Notes: generated by a model from the letters alone, not told the origin. DNA of 64,000 bases from Pseudacidovorax sp. RU35E (GCF_900156165.1 NZ_FTMY01000010.1:1-64000); one strand, 5' to 3'. Shown: positions 34,392 to 43,982, counted from the stretch's first letter. Numbers and translations: made by a program.

Positions 34392-35702
34392 ATGAGCGGC
34401 TATTCCGACCCCGGCTTCGACACCCTCGCGCTGCATGCCGGCGCCGCGCCCGACCCGGCCACCGGCGCCCGCGCGGTGCCCATCCACCTGACGACTTCCT
34501 TCGTCTTCGAGTCCAGCGACCATGCGGCCGCGCTCTTCAACCTCGAGCGCGCCGGTCACGTCTACAGCCGCATCAGCAACCCCACCAACGCGGTGCTGGA
34601 GCAGCGGGTGGCCGCGCTCGAAGGCGGCATCGGCGCCATCGCGACCGCCAGCGGCCAGGCCGCGCTGCACCTGGCCGTGGCCACGCTGATGGGCGCGGGC
34701 TCGCACATCGTGGCCAGCACGGCGCTCTATGGCGGCTCGCAGAACCTGCTGCACTACACGATGCGCCGCTTCGGCATCGAGACCACCTTCGTCAAGCCGG
34801 GCGACATCGACGGCTGGCGCGCCGCCATCCGGTCGGAGACGAAGCTGCTCTTCGGCGAGACCGTGGGCAACCCCGGCCTGGACGTGCTGGACATTCCCAC
34901 CATCGCGCAGATCGCCCGCGAGGCCAAGGTGCCGCTGCTGGTCGATTCGACGCTCACCTCGCCCTACCTCATCAAGCCCTTCGACTGGGGCGCGGACCTG
35001 GTCTACCACTCGGCCACCAAGTTCCTGTCGGGCCACGGCACGGTGATCGGCGGCGTGCTGGTGGACGGCGGCAGCTTCGACTGGGAGGCCGCCGGCCGCT
35101 TCCCGGAGCTGACGCAGGGCTACGACGGCTTCCACGGCATGGTGTTCAGCGAGGAGAGCACGGTGGGCGCCTTCCTGCTGCGCGCCCGGCGCGAAGGGCT
35201 GCGCGACTTCGGCGCGGCCATGAGCCCGCACACCGCCTGGCTGATCCTGCAGGGCATCGAGACGCTGCCGCTGCGCATGGAGCGCCATGTGGCCAACACC
35301 GAGCGCGTTGTGCAGTTCCTGGCCAGTCATCCCTTCGTCTCACGCGTGGGGCATCCACTGCTGGAATCGCACCCCAGCCATGCGCTGGCCGGCCGGTTGT
35401 TGCGCGGCGGCGCGCGCGGCGCGGGGGCGGTGTTCAGCTTCGACATCAAGGGCAGCCGGGCGCAGGGCAAGGCCTTCATCGAGGCGCTGCGGCTGTTCAG
35501 TCACCTGGCCAACGTGGGCGACTGCCGTTCGCTGGTGATTCATCCGGCCAGCACCACGCACTTCCGGATGAACGACGAGGCACTGGCTGGCGCCGGCATC
35601 GGCCAGGGGACGATCCGCCTGTCCATCGGCCTGGAGGACGCAGACGACCTGATCGACGACCTCAAGCGCGCCCTCAAGGCCGCCGAGAAGGCGGGAGCCT
35701 GA
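34392..35702 (+). CDS. metY: O-acetylhomoserine (or O-succinylhomoserine) sulfhydrylase
   Basis: This Cys/Met-metabolism PLP enzyme of 436 residues joins sulfide to acyl-homoserine to make homocysteine. It opens FDTLALHAGAAPDPATGARAVPIHLTTSFVF, typical of MetY. Also visible are SRISNPTNAVLEQRVAALEGG, the PLP lysine in HSATKFLSGHG, and the NVGDCRSLVIHPASTTH loop near the C-terminus. The family includes gamma-lyases, but the length and the first motif favour the sulfhydrylase. An alpha/beta hydrolase starts one base after its stop. Confidence 0.9.
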   Translation: MSGYSDPGFDTLALHAGAAPDPATGARAVPIHLTTSFVFESSDHAAALFNLERAGHVYSRISNPTNAVLEQRVAALEGGIGAIATASGQAALHLAVATLMGAGSHIVASTALYGGSQNLLHYTMRRFGIETTFVKPGDIDGWRAAIRSETKLLFGETVGNPGLDVLDIPTIAQIAREAKVPLLVDSTLTSPYLIKPFDWGADLVYHSATKFLSGHGTVIGGVLVDGGSFDWEAAGRFPELTQGYDGFHGMVFSEESTVGAFLLRARREGLRDFGAAMSPHTAWLILQGIETLPLRMERHVANTERVVQFLASHPFVSRVGHPLLESHPSHALAGRLLRGGARGAGAVFSFDIKGSRAQGKAFIEALRLFSHLANVGDCRSLVIHPASTTHFRMNDEALAGAGIGQGTIRLSIGLEDADDLIDDLKRALKAAEKAGA

Positions 35703-35703
35703 G

Positions 35704-36507
35704 ATGGAGCTGCAGGTCAACGGCCACCGCGCCTACGCCTATACCGGCGGCAAGCCCTTCGACGCCGCCAAGCCCACCGTCGTCTTCATCCACGGCGTGC
35801 TCAACGACCACAGCGTGTGGATCCTGCAGAGCCGCTGGTTCGCGCACCACGGCTGGAACGTGCTGGCGGTCGATCTGCCCGGACATTGCCGCAGCGAGGG
35901 CGCGCCGCCCGCGTCGGTCGAGGCGGCGGCCGATTTCGTGCTCGCGTTGCTCGATGCCGCTGGCGTGGCGCGCGCCGCGCTCGTGGGCCACAGCTTCGGT
36001 TCGCTGATCGCGCTGGAGGCCGCGGCGCGGGCACCCGATCGCGTCACGCACCTGGCGCTGGTGGGCACGGCCTACCCGATGGCGGTGTCGCCAGCGCTGC
36101 TGGAGAGTTCGCTGAACGCGCCGCAGAAGGCCATCGACATGGTCAACGTGTTCTCGCATTCCATGCTGGCGCCGCCGCCCTCCTCGCTCGGGCCGGGCAC
36201 CTGGCTGATGGGTGGCTCGCGGGCGCTGATGCGGCGGGTGCTGGCGAGCAACACGGCCGTCAACGTCTTCCACACCGGCTTCAAGGCCTGCAACGACTAT
36301 GCGGGCGGCGAGGCGGCGATGGAGAAGGTGCGCTGCCCAGTGCTGTTCCTGCTGGGCGGCGCCGACCAGATGACGCCGCCCCGCGCCACCAAGGCGCTGC
36401 GCGACAAGGCGCCGGGCGCCCGCATGGTGACGGTGAAGGCCGGGCATGCGCTGATGAGCGAGGCGCCCGACGCGGTGCTGTTCGCGCTGCGCGACTTCCT
36501 CAGTTGA
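35704..36507 (+). CDS. Alpha/beta hydrolase
   Basis: The 267-residue hydrolase has the oxyanion segment FIHGVLNDHSVW, the nucleophile elbow LVGHSFGSL, the acid in LGGADQMTPP and the catalytic His in VKAGHALMSE. There is no signal peptide. The substrate is not evident. It directly follows metY and is probably in the same transcript. Its last 8 bases overlap the 3' end of the opposite ygiW-like gene. Confidence 0.88.
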   Translation: MELQVNGHRAYAYTGGKPFDAAKPTVVFIHGVLNDHSVWILQSRWFAHHGWNVLAVDLPGHCRSEGAPPASVEAAADFVLALLDAAGVARAALVGHSFGSLIALEAAARAPDRVTHLALVGTAYPMAVSPALLESSLNAPQKAIDMVNVFSHSMLAPPPSSLGPGTWLMGGSRALMRRVLASNTAVNVFHTGFKACNDYAGGEAAMEKVRCPVLFLLGGADQMTPPRATKALRDKAPGARMVTVKAGHALMSEAPDAVLFALRDFLS

Positions 36508-36913
36508 GGACGATCAGGCGCTCGACCTCCACCTCGGTGGTGCGCAGGCCCTTCTCGAATTCGCCGTGCAGCTCGACGCGCTGCTCGGCGCCGAGCGTTC
36601 GGCCGGCCGGGAAGTGCTGCGGTTCGATCTCCACGCGGATGCGGCCGGTGTCGTCGGCGAAGGTGTAGTTCTCGCCGCCGTCGTGCGACACGATGCGGCC
36701 CTGCAGCCGCACCTGCTGGTCGTCACGGCCGCTGTCGAGCAACTGGCGCACGCTGCTGACGGGCACGGTGCTGGGGCCGCCGTAGCCGCCGGGTGCAGCG
36801 GCCACCGGGGCCGGCGCGGCGCCCGGCGCGGAGGCCGCACTGCCTGCGGCGCCGGCCGTACCCGCAGCAAGCAGCGAGAGGGCGAGGGTCGAGGCAAGGA
36901 TGGAAGAACGCAT
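36500..36913 (-). CDS. ygiW: YgiW/BOF family periplasmic OB-fold protein
   Basis: The 137-residue secreted protein has a signal peptide (MRSSILASTLALSLLAAGTAGAAG), an Ala/Pro linker, and a bacterial OB-fold domain. That domain shows VSSVRQLLDSGRDDQQVRLQGRIVS, YTFADDTGRIRVEI and LHGEFEKG. It lies after qseB-qseC on the same strand, and ygiW is also a neighbour of qseBC in enterobacteria. It may be a periplasmic stress protein under QseBC control, but that is inference. The start follows AGGAGCC. Confidence 0.82.
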   Translation of the reverse strand: MRSSILASTLALSLLAAGTAGAAGSAASAPGAAPAPVAAAPGGYGGPSTVPVSSVRQLLDSGRDDQQVRLQGRIVSHDGGENYTFADDTGRIRVEIEPQHFPAGRTLGAEQRVELHGEFEKGLRTTEVEVERLIVLN

Positions 36914-37057
36914 GGTGCAAGGCTCCTGGAAAGGGTCGGGACGGGGCCGGGTCGGCGGAACCGATCCGGTGGGACGAAGGCTGTGCCCGGAATCCCGGGC
37001 CAGTGAAGTCATTGGGCGGCCCGAAGATGAAGGCCAACTGATGGCCCTCGGCGCTTC

Positions 37058-38416
37058 TCAGCGCGGCGGGAAGTCCACGACAGCCGAGAGCCCTTGCCCA
37101 TCCAGCCCTTCGTCGAAATGCAGCCGCGCCCCGTGCAGCGCCGCGATGCGCGCCACGATGGACAGGCCCAGGCCGTTGCCCGGCTGGCCGCTGCCCAGCA
37201 CGCGGAAGAAGCGCTCGCCCAGCCGCTGGCGCTGCGCGGGCGGCACGCCGGGCCCATCGTCGCGCACAGCCAGGCGCGTGCCGCCGCCGGGCAAGGCGGC
37301 GCTTTCCACACGGATGCGCGCGTCGGGGCCGCCGTAGCGGCGGGCGTTGTCGACCAGGTTGCGCACCAACGTGGCCAGCAGCGCGGGATGGCCGACGATG
37401 ACCGGAACGGACAGTGCCGTCTCGACGCGCGCGGCGTCGGCCGCTTCCTCGGCTGGGTCGCTGCGCCCCGGTCCGGCCCCCGCCAGCACGTCATCCACCA
37501 GGGGCGCCAGCGACACCGGCTCGACCGCCTCCAACGTCTTCACCGGATCCAGCCGCGCCAGCGCCAGCAGGCTTTCGACCAGCTGCGTGCTGCGGTCCAC
37601 ATCGGCGCGCAGTTGGCGCGCTTCCTCCGCCGGCAGGTGGCCCTGGCGGGCGAGCAGTTGCACGCGGTTGCGCAGGGCCGCCAGCGGCGTGCGCAGCTCG
37701 TGCGCGGCGTCGCTGGTGAAGCGGCGCTCGCCTTCCATCGCGACGGCCAGCCGCGCCAGCAGGCCGTCCAGCGCGCCGAGGATGGGGCGCAGCTCCTGCG
37801 GCATGCCTTGCGCATCGACGGGTGTCAGGTCTTGCGGCGACTTGGCGGCGATGCCGGCCGCAGCGGTCTCCAGCGGCCGAAGCAGCCGACGGATGACGAA
37901 CCAGCACACGCCCACGAGCAGCAGCAGCAGGCCCAGCGCCGGCCAGGCCAGGCGCTCGGCGATGTCCTCCAGCAGGTCCAGCCGCTCTTCCCAGGGCTGG
38001 CCGACCTGGGCCTGCAGGCCGGTGGCGGGGTCGCGCAGCACATGCACGCGCCAGTAGTGGCCGTCCACCCGCACGTCGTAGTGCTCGTCGTCGCCCTTGA
38101 GCTGTGCGACGAAGGGCGCGGCCGGCGCATCCCTGCCCCGCTGTAGCACGCGGCCGTCGGGCGACACCAGCTGGTAATAGATGCGCAGGCGCAGCCCATC
38201 GCCGCGCGCACCGGCCGTGGCCGCCGCGGCAGGCTCGCGGCCCAGGCGCAGCACGAGCTGGGCGCTTTCCTCCAGCGCCTCGTCGAAGGTCTCGCTCACG
38301 CCGTGCCACGCCACCTGGATGACGATGGCCAGGCTGACCAGCCAGACCACCACGCTGGCGGCCACGACGGTGGCCAGCAGGCGGCGGCGCAGTGACCAGG
38401 GGCGGTCCGCCCTCAT
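37058..38416 (-). CDS. qseC: Sensor histidine kinase of the QseC/PmrB type
   Basis: The 452-residue inner-membrane kinase has a first membrane segment at about residues 12-34, a periplasmic domain of about 120 residues, a second segment at 157-176 and a HAMP-like linker. The catalytic parts follow: His239 in SDAAHELRTPLAALR, N box NLVDNARRY, G1 DDGPGVP, F box FFRV, G2 GNGLGLSIV. Its ATG overlaps the qseB stop, so it is coupled to its regulator. Order, length and neighbouring ygiW favour QseC; the signal is unknown. Confidence 0.88.
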   Translation of the reverse strand: MRADRPWSLRRRLLATVVAASVVVWLVSLAIVIQVAWHGVSETFDEALEESAQLVLRLGREPAAAATAGARGDGLRLRIYYQLVSPDGRVLQRGRDAPAAPFVAQLKGDDEHYDVRVDGHYWRVHVLRDPATGLQAQVGQPWEERLDLLEDIAERLAWPALGLLLLLVGVCWFVIRRLLRPLETAAAGIAAKSPQDLTPVDAQGMPQELRPILGALDGLLARLAVAMEGERRFTSDAAHELRTPLAALRNRVQLLARQGHLPAEEARQLRADVDRSTQLVESLLALARLDPVKTLEAVEPVSLAPLVDDVLAGAGPGRSDPAEEAADAARVETALSVPVIVGHPALLATLVRNLVDNARRYGGPDARIRVESAALPGGGTRLAVRDDGPGVPPAQRQRLGERFFRVLGSGQPGNGLGLSIVARIAALHGARLHFDEGLDGQGLSAVVDFPPR

Positions 38417-39072
38417 GCGGGCGCCAGGCCGTAGCCCTGGTTGCGCACCGTCGTGATGAAGCCGCTGCCCAGCTTGCGCCGCAGGTTGTAGATGTGGACT
38501 TCGATGGCGTTGCTTTCCACCTCTTCGCCCCAGCCGTAGAGCGCCTCCTCGATCTGCGCGCGGCTCAGGATGTGGGTGGGCCGGCGCATCAGCGCTTCTA
38601 GCACGGCAAACTCGCGCGCGGTGAGCGACACGGGGGCGCCGTCCCGCGTCGCGCGCTTGGCGACCGGGTCGAGCGCGACGCCGCCATGCTGCAGCACCGG
38701 CGTGGGCTGCCGGGCCTCGCGCCGCAGCGCCGCGCGCACGCGGGCGGAGAGTTCCTCCAGGTCGAAAGGCTTGACCAGATAGTCGTCGGCGCCCAGGTCC
38801 AGGCCCTCGATGCGGTCGGCCAGCGTGTCGCGCGCGGTGATGAGCAGCACGGGCAGCGTGGCGCCGCGGCCCCGCAGGGCCTGCAGCACGCCATCACCAT
38901 CGAGTCCGGGCAGGCCGCGGTCGAGCAGCACGCACTGGTAGTCGTGCGTGGCCAGCGCCGTCACCGCCTGGTCGCCGCGCTGCAGCCAGTCCACGGCGTG
39001 GCCGTCCATCTGCAGCCACGACTGCACGGTGGCGCCCAGCGAGGCATCGTCTTCGACCAGCAGGATCCGCAT
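38413..39072 (-). CDS. qseB: OmpR-family response regulator of the QseB type
   Basis: The 219-residue regulator has a receiver domain with the acidic pair EDD (residues 7-9), the phospho-acceptor Asp51 in VLLDRGLPG, Thr in ITARD and Lys in VKPFDLEEL. A winged-helix DNA-binding domain follows (LTAREFAVLEALMRR ... VEVHIYNLRRKLG-like pattern, read as NAIEVHIYNLRRKLG). The Leu usual after the phospho-Asp is Arg here. It forms an operon with qseC. Confidence 0.9.
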   Translation of the reverse strand: MRILLVEDDASLGATVQSWLQMDGHAVDWLQRGDQAVTALATHDYQCVLLDRGLPGLDGDGVLQALRGRGATLPVLLITARDTLADRIEGLDLGADDYLVKPFDLEELSARVRAALRREARQPTPVLQHGGVALDPVAKRATRDGAPVSLTAREFAVLEALMRRPTHILSRAQIEEALYGWGEEVESNAIEVHIYNLRRKLGSGFITTVRNQGYGLAPA

Positions 39073-39115
39073 GGGCGCAGGCTAGGACGAGTGGATGAAG
39101 GGAATCTGAGGCCCT

Positions 39116-39526
39116 TCAGCGATCTTCCACGGCGAAGGCATCGTCCTGCCGCGACCCCAGTGCCTGCAGCAGCGCGGTGACGGCGGCGTCGGCCGGCCGG
39201 GCCGCGGGCGGCGACTCCAGCATGCGCGCCAGGGTGCCGGCATGCGGCAGCATCGGGCCCAGGAAATGCACGCCCTGCGGCCCCGCCAGCAGCAGCGTGG
39301 GAAAGGTCTCGACGTCGAATTCGTCGGCCAGGTCGGCGTGGTCCTCCACGTCGACCCAGGCGAAGCGCAGCTGCGGATGCGTGCGCTGGGCCTCGGCGAA
39401 CAGGGCGCGGTAGTCGCGGCAGGTGCCGCACCATTCGGCGCACAGGCACACGGCCCAGGTGGAATCGGCTGCGGTGGCGTCGGTCACGGTGCGGGCGTCG
39501 GGGTCTTGGGGAGGGGCTTTGGCCAT
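39116..39526 (-). CDS. Thioredoxin-fold protein with CGTC active site
   Basis: The 136-residue protein has a thioredoxin fold with the redox motif AEWCGTCRDYR and the cis-Pro strand VETFPTLLLAG. No signal peptide is clear, so it is probably cytoplasmic. The start MAKAPPQDPDAR lacks a strong ribosome site, and its neighbour DUF962 is divergent with only 54 bases between them; CATAAT/TATTAT near 39543 may serve as a -10 on either strand. Confidence 0.82.
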   Translation of the reverse strand: MAKAPPQDPDARTVTDATAADSTWAVCLCAEWCGTCRDYRALFAEAQRTHPQLRFAWVDVEDHADLADEFDVETFPTLLLAGPQGVHFLGPMLPHAGTLARMLESPPAARPADAAVTALLQALGSRQDDAFAVEDR

Positions 39527-39580
39527 GGAAAAGGCCGTCGCTATTATGGGCAACGCCCTCCGAGGCGACAGGAGACCGCG

Positions 39581-39934
39581 ATGAATCCCTCCCCCGCCGC
39601 CACGCGCACGCCGGCCGGTGCCGCCGTCGATCCGCGCCAGTTCTCGAGCTTTGCCGAGTTCTATCCCTTCTACCTGAGCGAGCATGCCGACCGCACCTGC
39701 CGTCGCCTGCATTTCATCGGCTCCACGCTGGCGCTGGCCAGCCTCGCGGTGCTGGTGGTGACGGCCAACCCGTGGTGGCTGCTGGGGGCGCTCTTCGCGG
39801 GCTACGGCTTCGCCTGGGTCGGCCACTTCGCCTTCGAGAAGAACAAGCCGGCCTCGTTCAAGCGGCCGCTCTACAGCTTCATGGGCGACTGGGTGATGTA
39901 CCGCGACATCTGGGCGGGGCGCGTCAAGCTCTGA
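39581..39934 (+). CDS. DUF962/Mpo1-like small membrane protein
   Basis: The 117-residue protein has the DUF962 pattern: FAEFYPFYLSEHADRTCRRLHFIGS, two hydrophobic helices (LALASLAVLVVTANPWWLLGALFAGY), HFAFEKNKPASFKRPLYSFMGDW. The yeast relative Mpo1 is a dioxygenase of 2-hydroxy fatty acids, and the conserved His residues are present. The bacterial role is untested. ACAGGAGA precedes the start. Confidence 0.87.
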   Translation: MNPSPAATRTPAGAAVDPRQFSSFAEFYPFYLSEHADRTCRRLHFIGSTLALASLAVLVVTANPWWLLGALFAGYGFAWVGHFAFEKNKPASFKRPLYSFMGDWVMYRDIWAGRVKL

Positions 39935-39983
39935 TTGGGCCCAGGCCAACCAGGCCCGGGGCCGGCAACACCGCGTGGGCGCG

Positions 39984-41258
39984 TCACGCGCTGATGCCGT
40001 CCGCGAGCGGGACGCCTTCGGTCGGCGCTGGCAAACGCTCCGAGGCCAGCGCATCGGCCAGCATCAGCCGCGCCAGTGGACCCCGCTCCCACAGCGGCTC
40101 CAGCACCGGCTTGCGGGGCAGCAGCAGCGCCTCGACCATGGGCGCCAACGGGGTCGTGACCGGGTCCACCAGAAGCACATAGCGCGGATCGCCGCTCTGC
40201 GGCTCCTCGGCCAGCGGCGCAACCCAGTCGAGCGATACCAGCGTGTCGATGACCGGGGTCAGCTGCAACACGTCGGCCCGCAGGCGCTTGGCCATCTCCT
40301 GCGCCCCCATCCCGCGGGCTGGCCCCTTGCGGGCCTGGGCCAGCAGGCGAAGCGCCTCGATGCCGAGTTGCATGGGCCAGCCCGGCCGCCCCCCGCGCCG
40401 GGCCACGCCGGCCAGCAGGATGGGCAAATAGGCCGCGATCACCGCCCCCAGCAGCACGATTACCCAGGCGGTGTAAATCCAGATCAGCAGGATGGGCGCG
40501 GTGGCGAAGGCGCCATAGAGCACCGAATACGTGGGCACGAAGCTCAGATACCAGGCCAGCACCCGCTTGGCCACCTCGATGGCCGCCGCCACGAACAGAC
40601 CACCCGCCCAGGCATGGGCCCACCGCACCTGCGTGTTGGGCACGAAGTGGTAGAGCGAGGCCATGCCCAGCGCCAGCAGCAGGAACTCCGCCCCGTCGAA
40701 CAGCCAGCGCAGGTTGAGCCCCGACTCGCCGATCAGTCCGCGCGAGGCGCTGAAGACATAGGCCGTGGTGGACAGGCTGACCGCCAGCAGCAGCGGCCCG
40801 AGGGTGATCGATGCCCAGTAGATGAGCACCCGCTGCGCGAAGGGCCGCGGCCGCGGCACGCGCCAGATGCCGTTGAGCGTCTTGTCGATGGTCAGGATCA
40901 GGGCGATGGCGGTGATCAGCAGCACACCGAGGCCCACGATGCCCAGGCCGCTGGCCGCGCTCGCGAACTGCGTGAGATAACCCAGCACCTGCCGCGCGAT
41001 GTTCTCGGGGATGAGGCTTTGCACCAGCCAGCGCTGCAGCCGGTCCTGCAGCGTGGCGAAGATGGGGAAGACGGTGAACAGCGCCAGCGCCACCGTGAAA
41101 AAGGGCACCAGGGCGATGGTGGTGGTGAAGGTGAGGCTGCCGGCCGTCAGGGCCAGCCGATCGTCGCGGAACCGCTCGCCCAGCACCGCCGCGGTGCTGC
41201 GCCACGGAAAGCGCGTGAGATCCCTCCAGAGCCGATGGCGAATCATGCTGGGTATCAT
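39984..41258 (-). CDS. YihY/UPF0761 family inner-membrane protein
   Basis: The protein of about 424 residues has the YihY (formerly BrkB/RNase BN-like) core: LTAGSLTFTTTIALVPFFTVALALF and six membrane spans to about residue 290. A cytoplasmic winged-helix-like C-terminal part ends near LADGISA. The earlier link to RNase BN is wrong for this family; its function is unknown. Two in-frame ATGs (41258 and 41246) are possible. The upstream ATG shares the palindrome CATG with the start of the divergent DUF2069 gene. Confidence 0.85.
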   Translation of the reverse strand: MIPSMIRHRLWRDLTRFPWRSTAAVLGERFRDDRLALTAGSLTFTTTIALVPFFTVALALFTVFPIFATLQDRLQRWLVQSLIPENIARQVLGYLTQFASAASGLGIVGLGVLLITAIALILTIDKTLNGIWRVPRPRPFAQRVLIYWASITLGPLLLAVSLSTTAYVFSASRGLIGESGLNLRWLFDGAEFLLLALGMASLYHFVPNTQVRWAHAWAGGLFVAAAIEVAKRVLAWYLSFVPTYSVLYGAFATAPILLIWIYTAWVIVLLGAVIAAYLPILLAGVARRGGRPGWPMQLGIEALRLLAQARKGPARGMGAQEMAKRLRADVLQLTPVIDTLVSLDWVAPLAEEPQSGDPRYVLLVDPVTTPLAPMVEALLLPRKPVLEPLWERGPLARLMLADALASERLPAPTEGVPLADGISA

Positions 41259-41727
41259 GCCACCGCCCTTCGACACCGACGCCGCGCCCGTCTGCCGCGG
41301 CGTCTTTTCCTCCCCCGGTTTGAACACGTCCTTCGCCCCTCCCTCGGCCTCCGTCGTCGCCACGCGCGTGCTGGCGGTGGGCTGCCTGCTGGGGCTCATC
41401 GGGCTGGGCCTGGCCTGGGAGCTCTGGCTGGCGCCGCTGCGCCCCGGCGGCAGCTGGCTGGCGCTCAAGGTGCTGCCGCTGCTGGTGCCGCTGGCGGGGC
41501 TGCTCAAGTGGCGCCTGTACACCTATCGCTGGCTGAGCCTGATGATCTGGCTCTACTTCACCGAAGGCGTGGTGCGCGCCTGGAGCGACACGCTGCCGAC
41601 GAGCCGCGCCCTCGCAGGCATCGAGATCGTGCTGTGCCTGCTGCTCTTCGTGGCCTGCGCCTGGCATGTGCGCCTGCGGCTGCGGGCCGGCCAGCGGATG
41701 CGCGCTGCCGACCCATCGACCTCCTGA
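41257..41727 (+). CDS. DUF2069 membrane protein
   Basis: The frame has a DUF2069 core of about 120 residues: LLGLIGLGLAWELWLAPLRPGGSWLALKVLPLLVPLAGLLKWRLYTYRWLSLMIWLYFTEGVVRAWSD. It has four hydrophobic helices. The function is unknown. The family usually starts close to the first helix, so a TTG at 41320 may be the real start instead of the ATG at 41257, which lies head to head with the YihY start. The FAD-linked dehydrogenase gene begins five bases after its stop. Confidence 0.8.
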   Translation: MPPPFDTDAAPVCRGVFSSPGLNTSFAPPSASVVATRVLAVGCLLGLIGLGLAWELWLAPLRPGGSWLALKVLPLLVPLAGLLKWRLYTYRWLSLMIWLYFTEGVVRAWSDTLPTSRALAGIEIVLCLLLFVACAWHVRLRLRAGQRMRAADPSTS

Positions 41728-41731
41728 CCTC

Positions 41732-43162
41732 ATGACGACCCCTGCCCTGATCGAATCGCTGCGCGCCATCGTCGGCCCCGCCCATGTGCTCACCGATGGC
41801 GACCTCACCGCCTACGAGCAGGACTGGCGCAAGCGGGCGCGCGGCAAGGCGCTGGCCGTCGTGCGCCCCGGCAGCACGGCCGAGGTGGCAGCCGTGGTCA
41901 AGGCCTGCGCCGCCGCCGGCACGGCCATCGTGCCGCAGGGCGGCAACACCGGCCTGGCCGTGGGCTCCATCCCCGACGAGAGCGGCAGCCAGGTGGTGCT
42001 GAGCCTGGCGCGCATGGCCGCCGTGCGCGAGATCGACGCGGCCAACCTCACCATCACCGTCGAGGCCGGCTGCGTGCTGCAGGTGCTGCAGGAGACCGCC
42101 GCCAAGGCCGGCTTCCTGTTCCCGCTCAGCCTGGCGGCCGAAGGCAGCTGCACCATCGGCGGCAACCTGGCGACCAACGCGGGCGGCACCCAGGTGCTGC
42201 GCTATGGCAATGCGCGCGAGTTGTGCCTCGGCCTGGAGGTGGTGACCGCCCAGGGCGAGGTGTGGGACGGCATCAGCGGCCTGCGCAAGGACAACACCGG
42301 CTACGACCTGCGCGACCTGATGGTCGGCAGCGAGGGCACGCTGGGCATCATCACGGCCGCCACGCTCAAGCTCTTTCCGCAGCCGGCGGCGCGGCTCACG
42401 GCCTGGGCGGCAGTGGGCTCCTTCGATGACGCGGTGCAGCTGCTGGGCCAGGCCCAGCGCCACCTGGGCGCGGGCCTGACAGGCTTCGAGGTGATGGGCC
42501 GCTTCGCCCTCAGCCTGGTGCGCCGCCACATGCCGCAATTGCGCGTGCCCTTCGCCGACGCGGCGGGCGACGGCCATCCCTACTTCGTGCTGCTGGAGAA
42601 CTCCGACAACGAGTCCGAGGAGCATGCCCGCACCCGCTTCGAATCGCTGCTGGAGGCGGCCTTCGAATCCGGCTGCGTGGCCGATGCCGTGGTGGCCGAG
42701 AACCTCTCGCAGGCGCATGAGCTCTGGCACATCCGCGAGAGCATTCCGCTGGCCCAGGCCGAGGAAGGGCTCAACATCAAGCACGACATCTCGCTGCCGG
42801 TGTCGCGCATCCCGGCCTTCTGCGCCGAGACCGACGCCCTGCTGGCGCGCGAGATCCCGGGTGTGCGGCTGGTCAACTTCGGCCACCTGGGCGACGGCAA
42901 CCTGCACTACAACGTCCAGGCGCCCGCCGAGGGCGATGCCAAGGCCTTTCTGCGCGAACAGGAGAAGCGGGTGAACGAACTCGTCTACGCCCAGGTGCAG
43001 AAGTTCGGCGGCTCCTTCTCGGCCGAGCACGGCATCGGCAGCCTGAAGGTCCAGACCCTCGAACAGCACAAGTCGCCCGTGGCGCTGGGCATGATGCGGG
43101 CCATCAAGTCGGCGCTGGACCCCCAGGGCCTGCTCAATCCGGGCCGGGTCCTGGCCGCCTGA
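41732..43162 (+). CDS. FAD-linked oxidase, D-lactate/2-hydroxyglutarate dehydrogenase family
   Basis: The 476-residue flavoprotein has a VAO-type FAD domain (PQGGNTGLAVG, SLAAEGSCTIGGNLATNAGG, GSEGTLGIITAATLKLF). The C-terminal cap has the metal-binding HLGDGNLHYNV and the EHGIGSLK motif of the GlcD/D2HGDH group. It should oxidize a D-2-hydroxy acid and reduce a quinone or ETF; which one is unclear. No signal peptide is seen. The chosen start is MTTPALIESLR. Confidence 0.9.
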   Translation: MTTPALIESLRAIVGPAHVLTDGDLTAYEQDWRKRARGKALAVVRPGSTAEVAAVVKACAAAGTAIVPQGGNTGLAVGSIPDESGSQVVLSLARMAAVREIDAANLTITVEAGCVLQVLQETAAKAGFLFPLSLAAEGSCTIGGNLATNAGGTQVLRYGNARELCLGLEVVTAQGEVWDGISGLRKDNTGYDLRDLMVGSEGTLGIITAATLKLFPQPAARLTAWAAVGSFDDAVQLLGQAQRHLGAGLTGFEVMGRFALSLVRRHMPQLRVPFADAAGDGHPYFVLLENSDNESEEHARTRFESLLEAAFESGCVADAVVAENLSQAHELWHIRESIPLAQAEEGLNIKHDISLPVSRIPAFCAETDALLAREIPGVRLVNFGHLGDGNLHYNVQAPAEGDAKAFLREQEKRVNELVYAQVQKFGGSFSAEHGIGSLKVQTLEQHKSPVALGMMRAIKSALDPQGLLNPGRVLAA

Positions 43163-43196
43163 ACGCCTGCGCGAACCGGAACCCGCGCCCCCCTGC

Positions 43197-43982
43197 ATGC
43201 CCCATGCCGTCGCCCGCCTGCGTGCCGACCGTCTCGCGCGCAACACCAAACCGTTCATGGCGCGCGGCGGCTTCAAGCGCGAGCGGTGTCCGGCCTGCCG
43301 CCTGGTGCCCAGCCACTGCATGTGCGCCCTGCGGCCGACGCTGGCCGTGCGCGCGGGGGTGTGCCTGCTCATGGCCGACATCGAACCGCTCAAACCCACC
43401 AACACGGGCTGGCTGGTCGCCGACGTGGTGCCCGACACCTTCGCCTTCGGCTGGACGCGGACGCAGCCCGACCCGGCCCTGCTGGCGCTGCTGCGCGACC
43501 CGCAATGGCAGCCGCTGGTGGTGTTTCCCGGTCAGTACGCCGCGCCCGAGCGTGTGGTCGAGGCCGTGCCTCCGGCTGTGGGGGCGAATGGCGAGGACGG
43601 GCGCCGCCCGCTCTTCGTCCTGTTGGACGCCACATGGACCGAGGCGCGCAAGATGTTCAGGCGCAGCCCCTACCTCGATGCCTTCCCGGTGCTGAGCCTG
43701 TCGCCGACCAAGTCGTCCCAGTACCGCCTGCGCCAGACCTGCCACGAGCACCACCTCTGCACCAGCGAGGTCGCCGCGCTGTGCCTCGAACTCGCCGACG
43801 AGCCGATGGCGGCCCGCGTGCTCGACGCCTACCTGGACGTCTTCACCCATCACTACCTGCAGGCGAAGAACCAGCAACCGGTCGACCCGGACGGCAGCGC
43901 CCGGCAACGGCTGCGCGCCCTGTCATCCGCGCAGGCCGCCGATCCCGGCGCCAGCGACACGCGCCCGGAGGGCGCCTTCTAG
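43197..43982 (+). CDS. tapT: DTW-domain tRNA-uridine aminocarboxypropyltransferase
   Basis: DTW enzymes make acp3U in the variable loop of tRNA, using SAM. The 261-residue protein has the zinc-type cysteines [13 protein letters not shown] at about residues 31-43, [17 protein letters not shown], and the family motif as [10 protein letters not shown]. The C-terminal H-x-x-H region follows ([15 protein letters not shown]). The symbol is by likeness to E. coli TapT (YfiP). Its TAG stop is the first half of the predicted thyA -10 box. Confidence 0.87.
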   Translation: MPHAVARLRADRLARNTKPFMARGGFKRERCPACRLVPSHCMCALRPTLAVRAGVCLLMADIEPLKPTNTGWLVADVVPDTFAFGWTRTQPDPALLALLRDPQWQPLVVFPGQYAAPERVVEAVPPAVGANGEDGRRPLFVLLDATWTEARKMFRRSPYLDAFPVLSLSPTKSSQYRLRQTCHEHHLCTSEVAALCLELADEPMAARVLDAYLDVFTHHYLQAKNQQPVDPDGSARQRLRALSSAQAADPGASDTRPEGAF

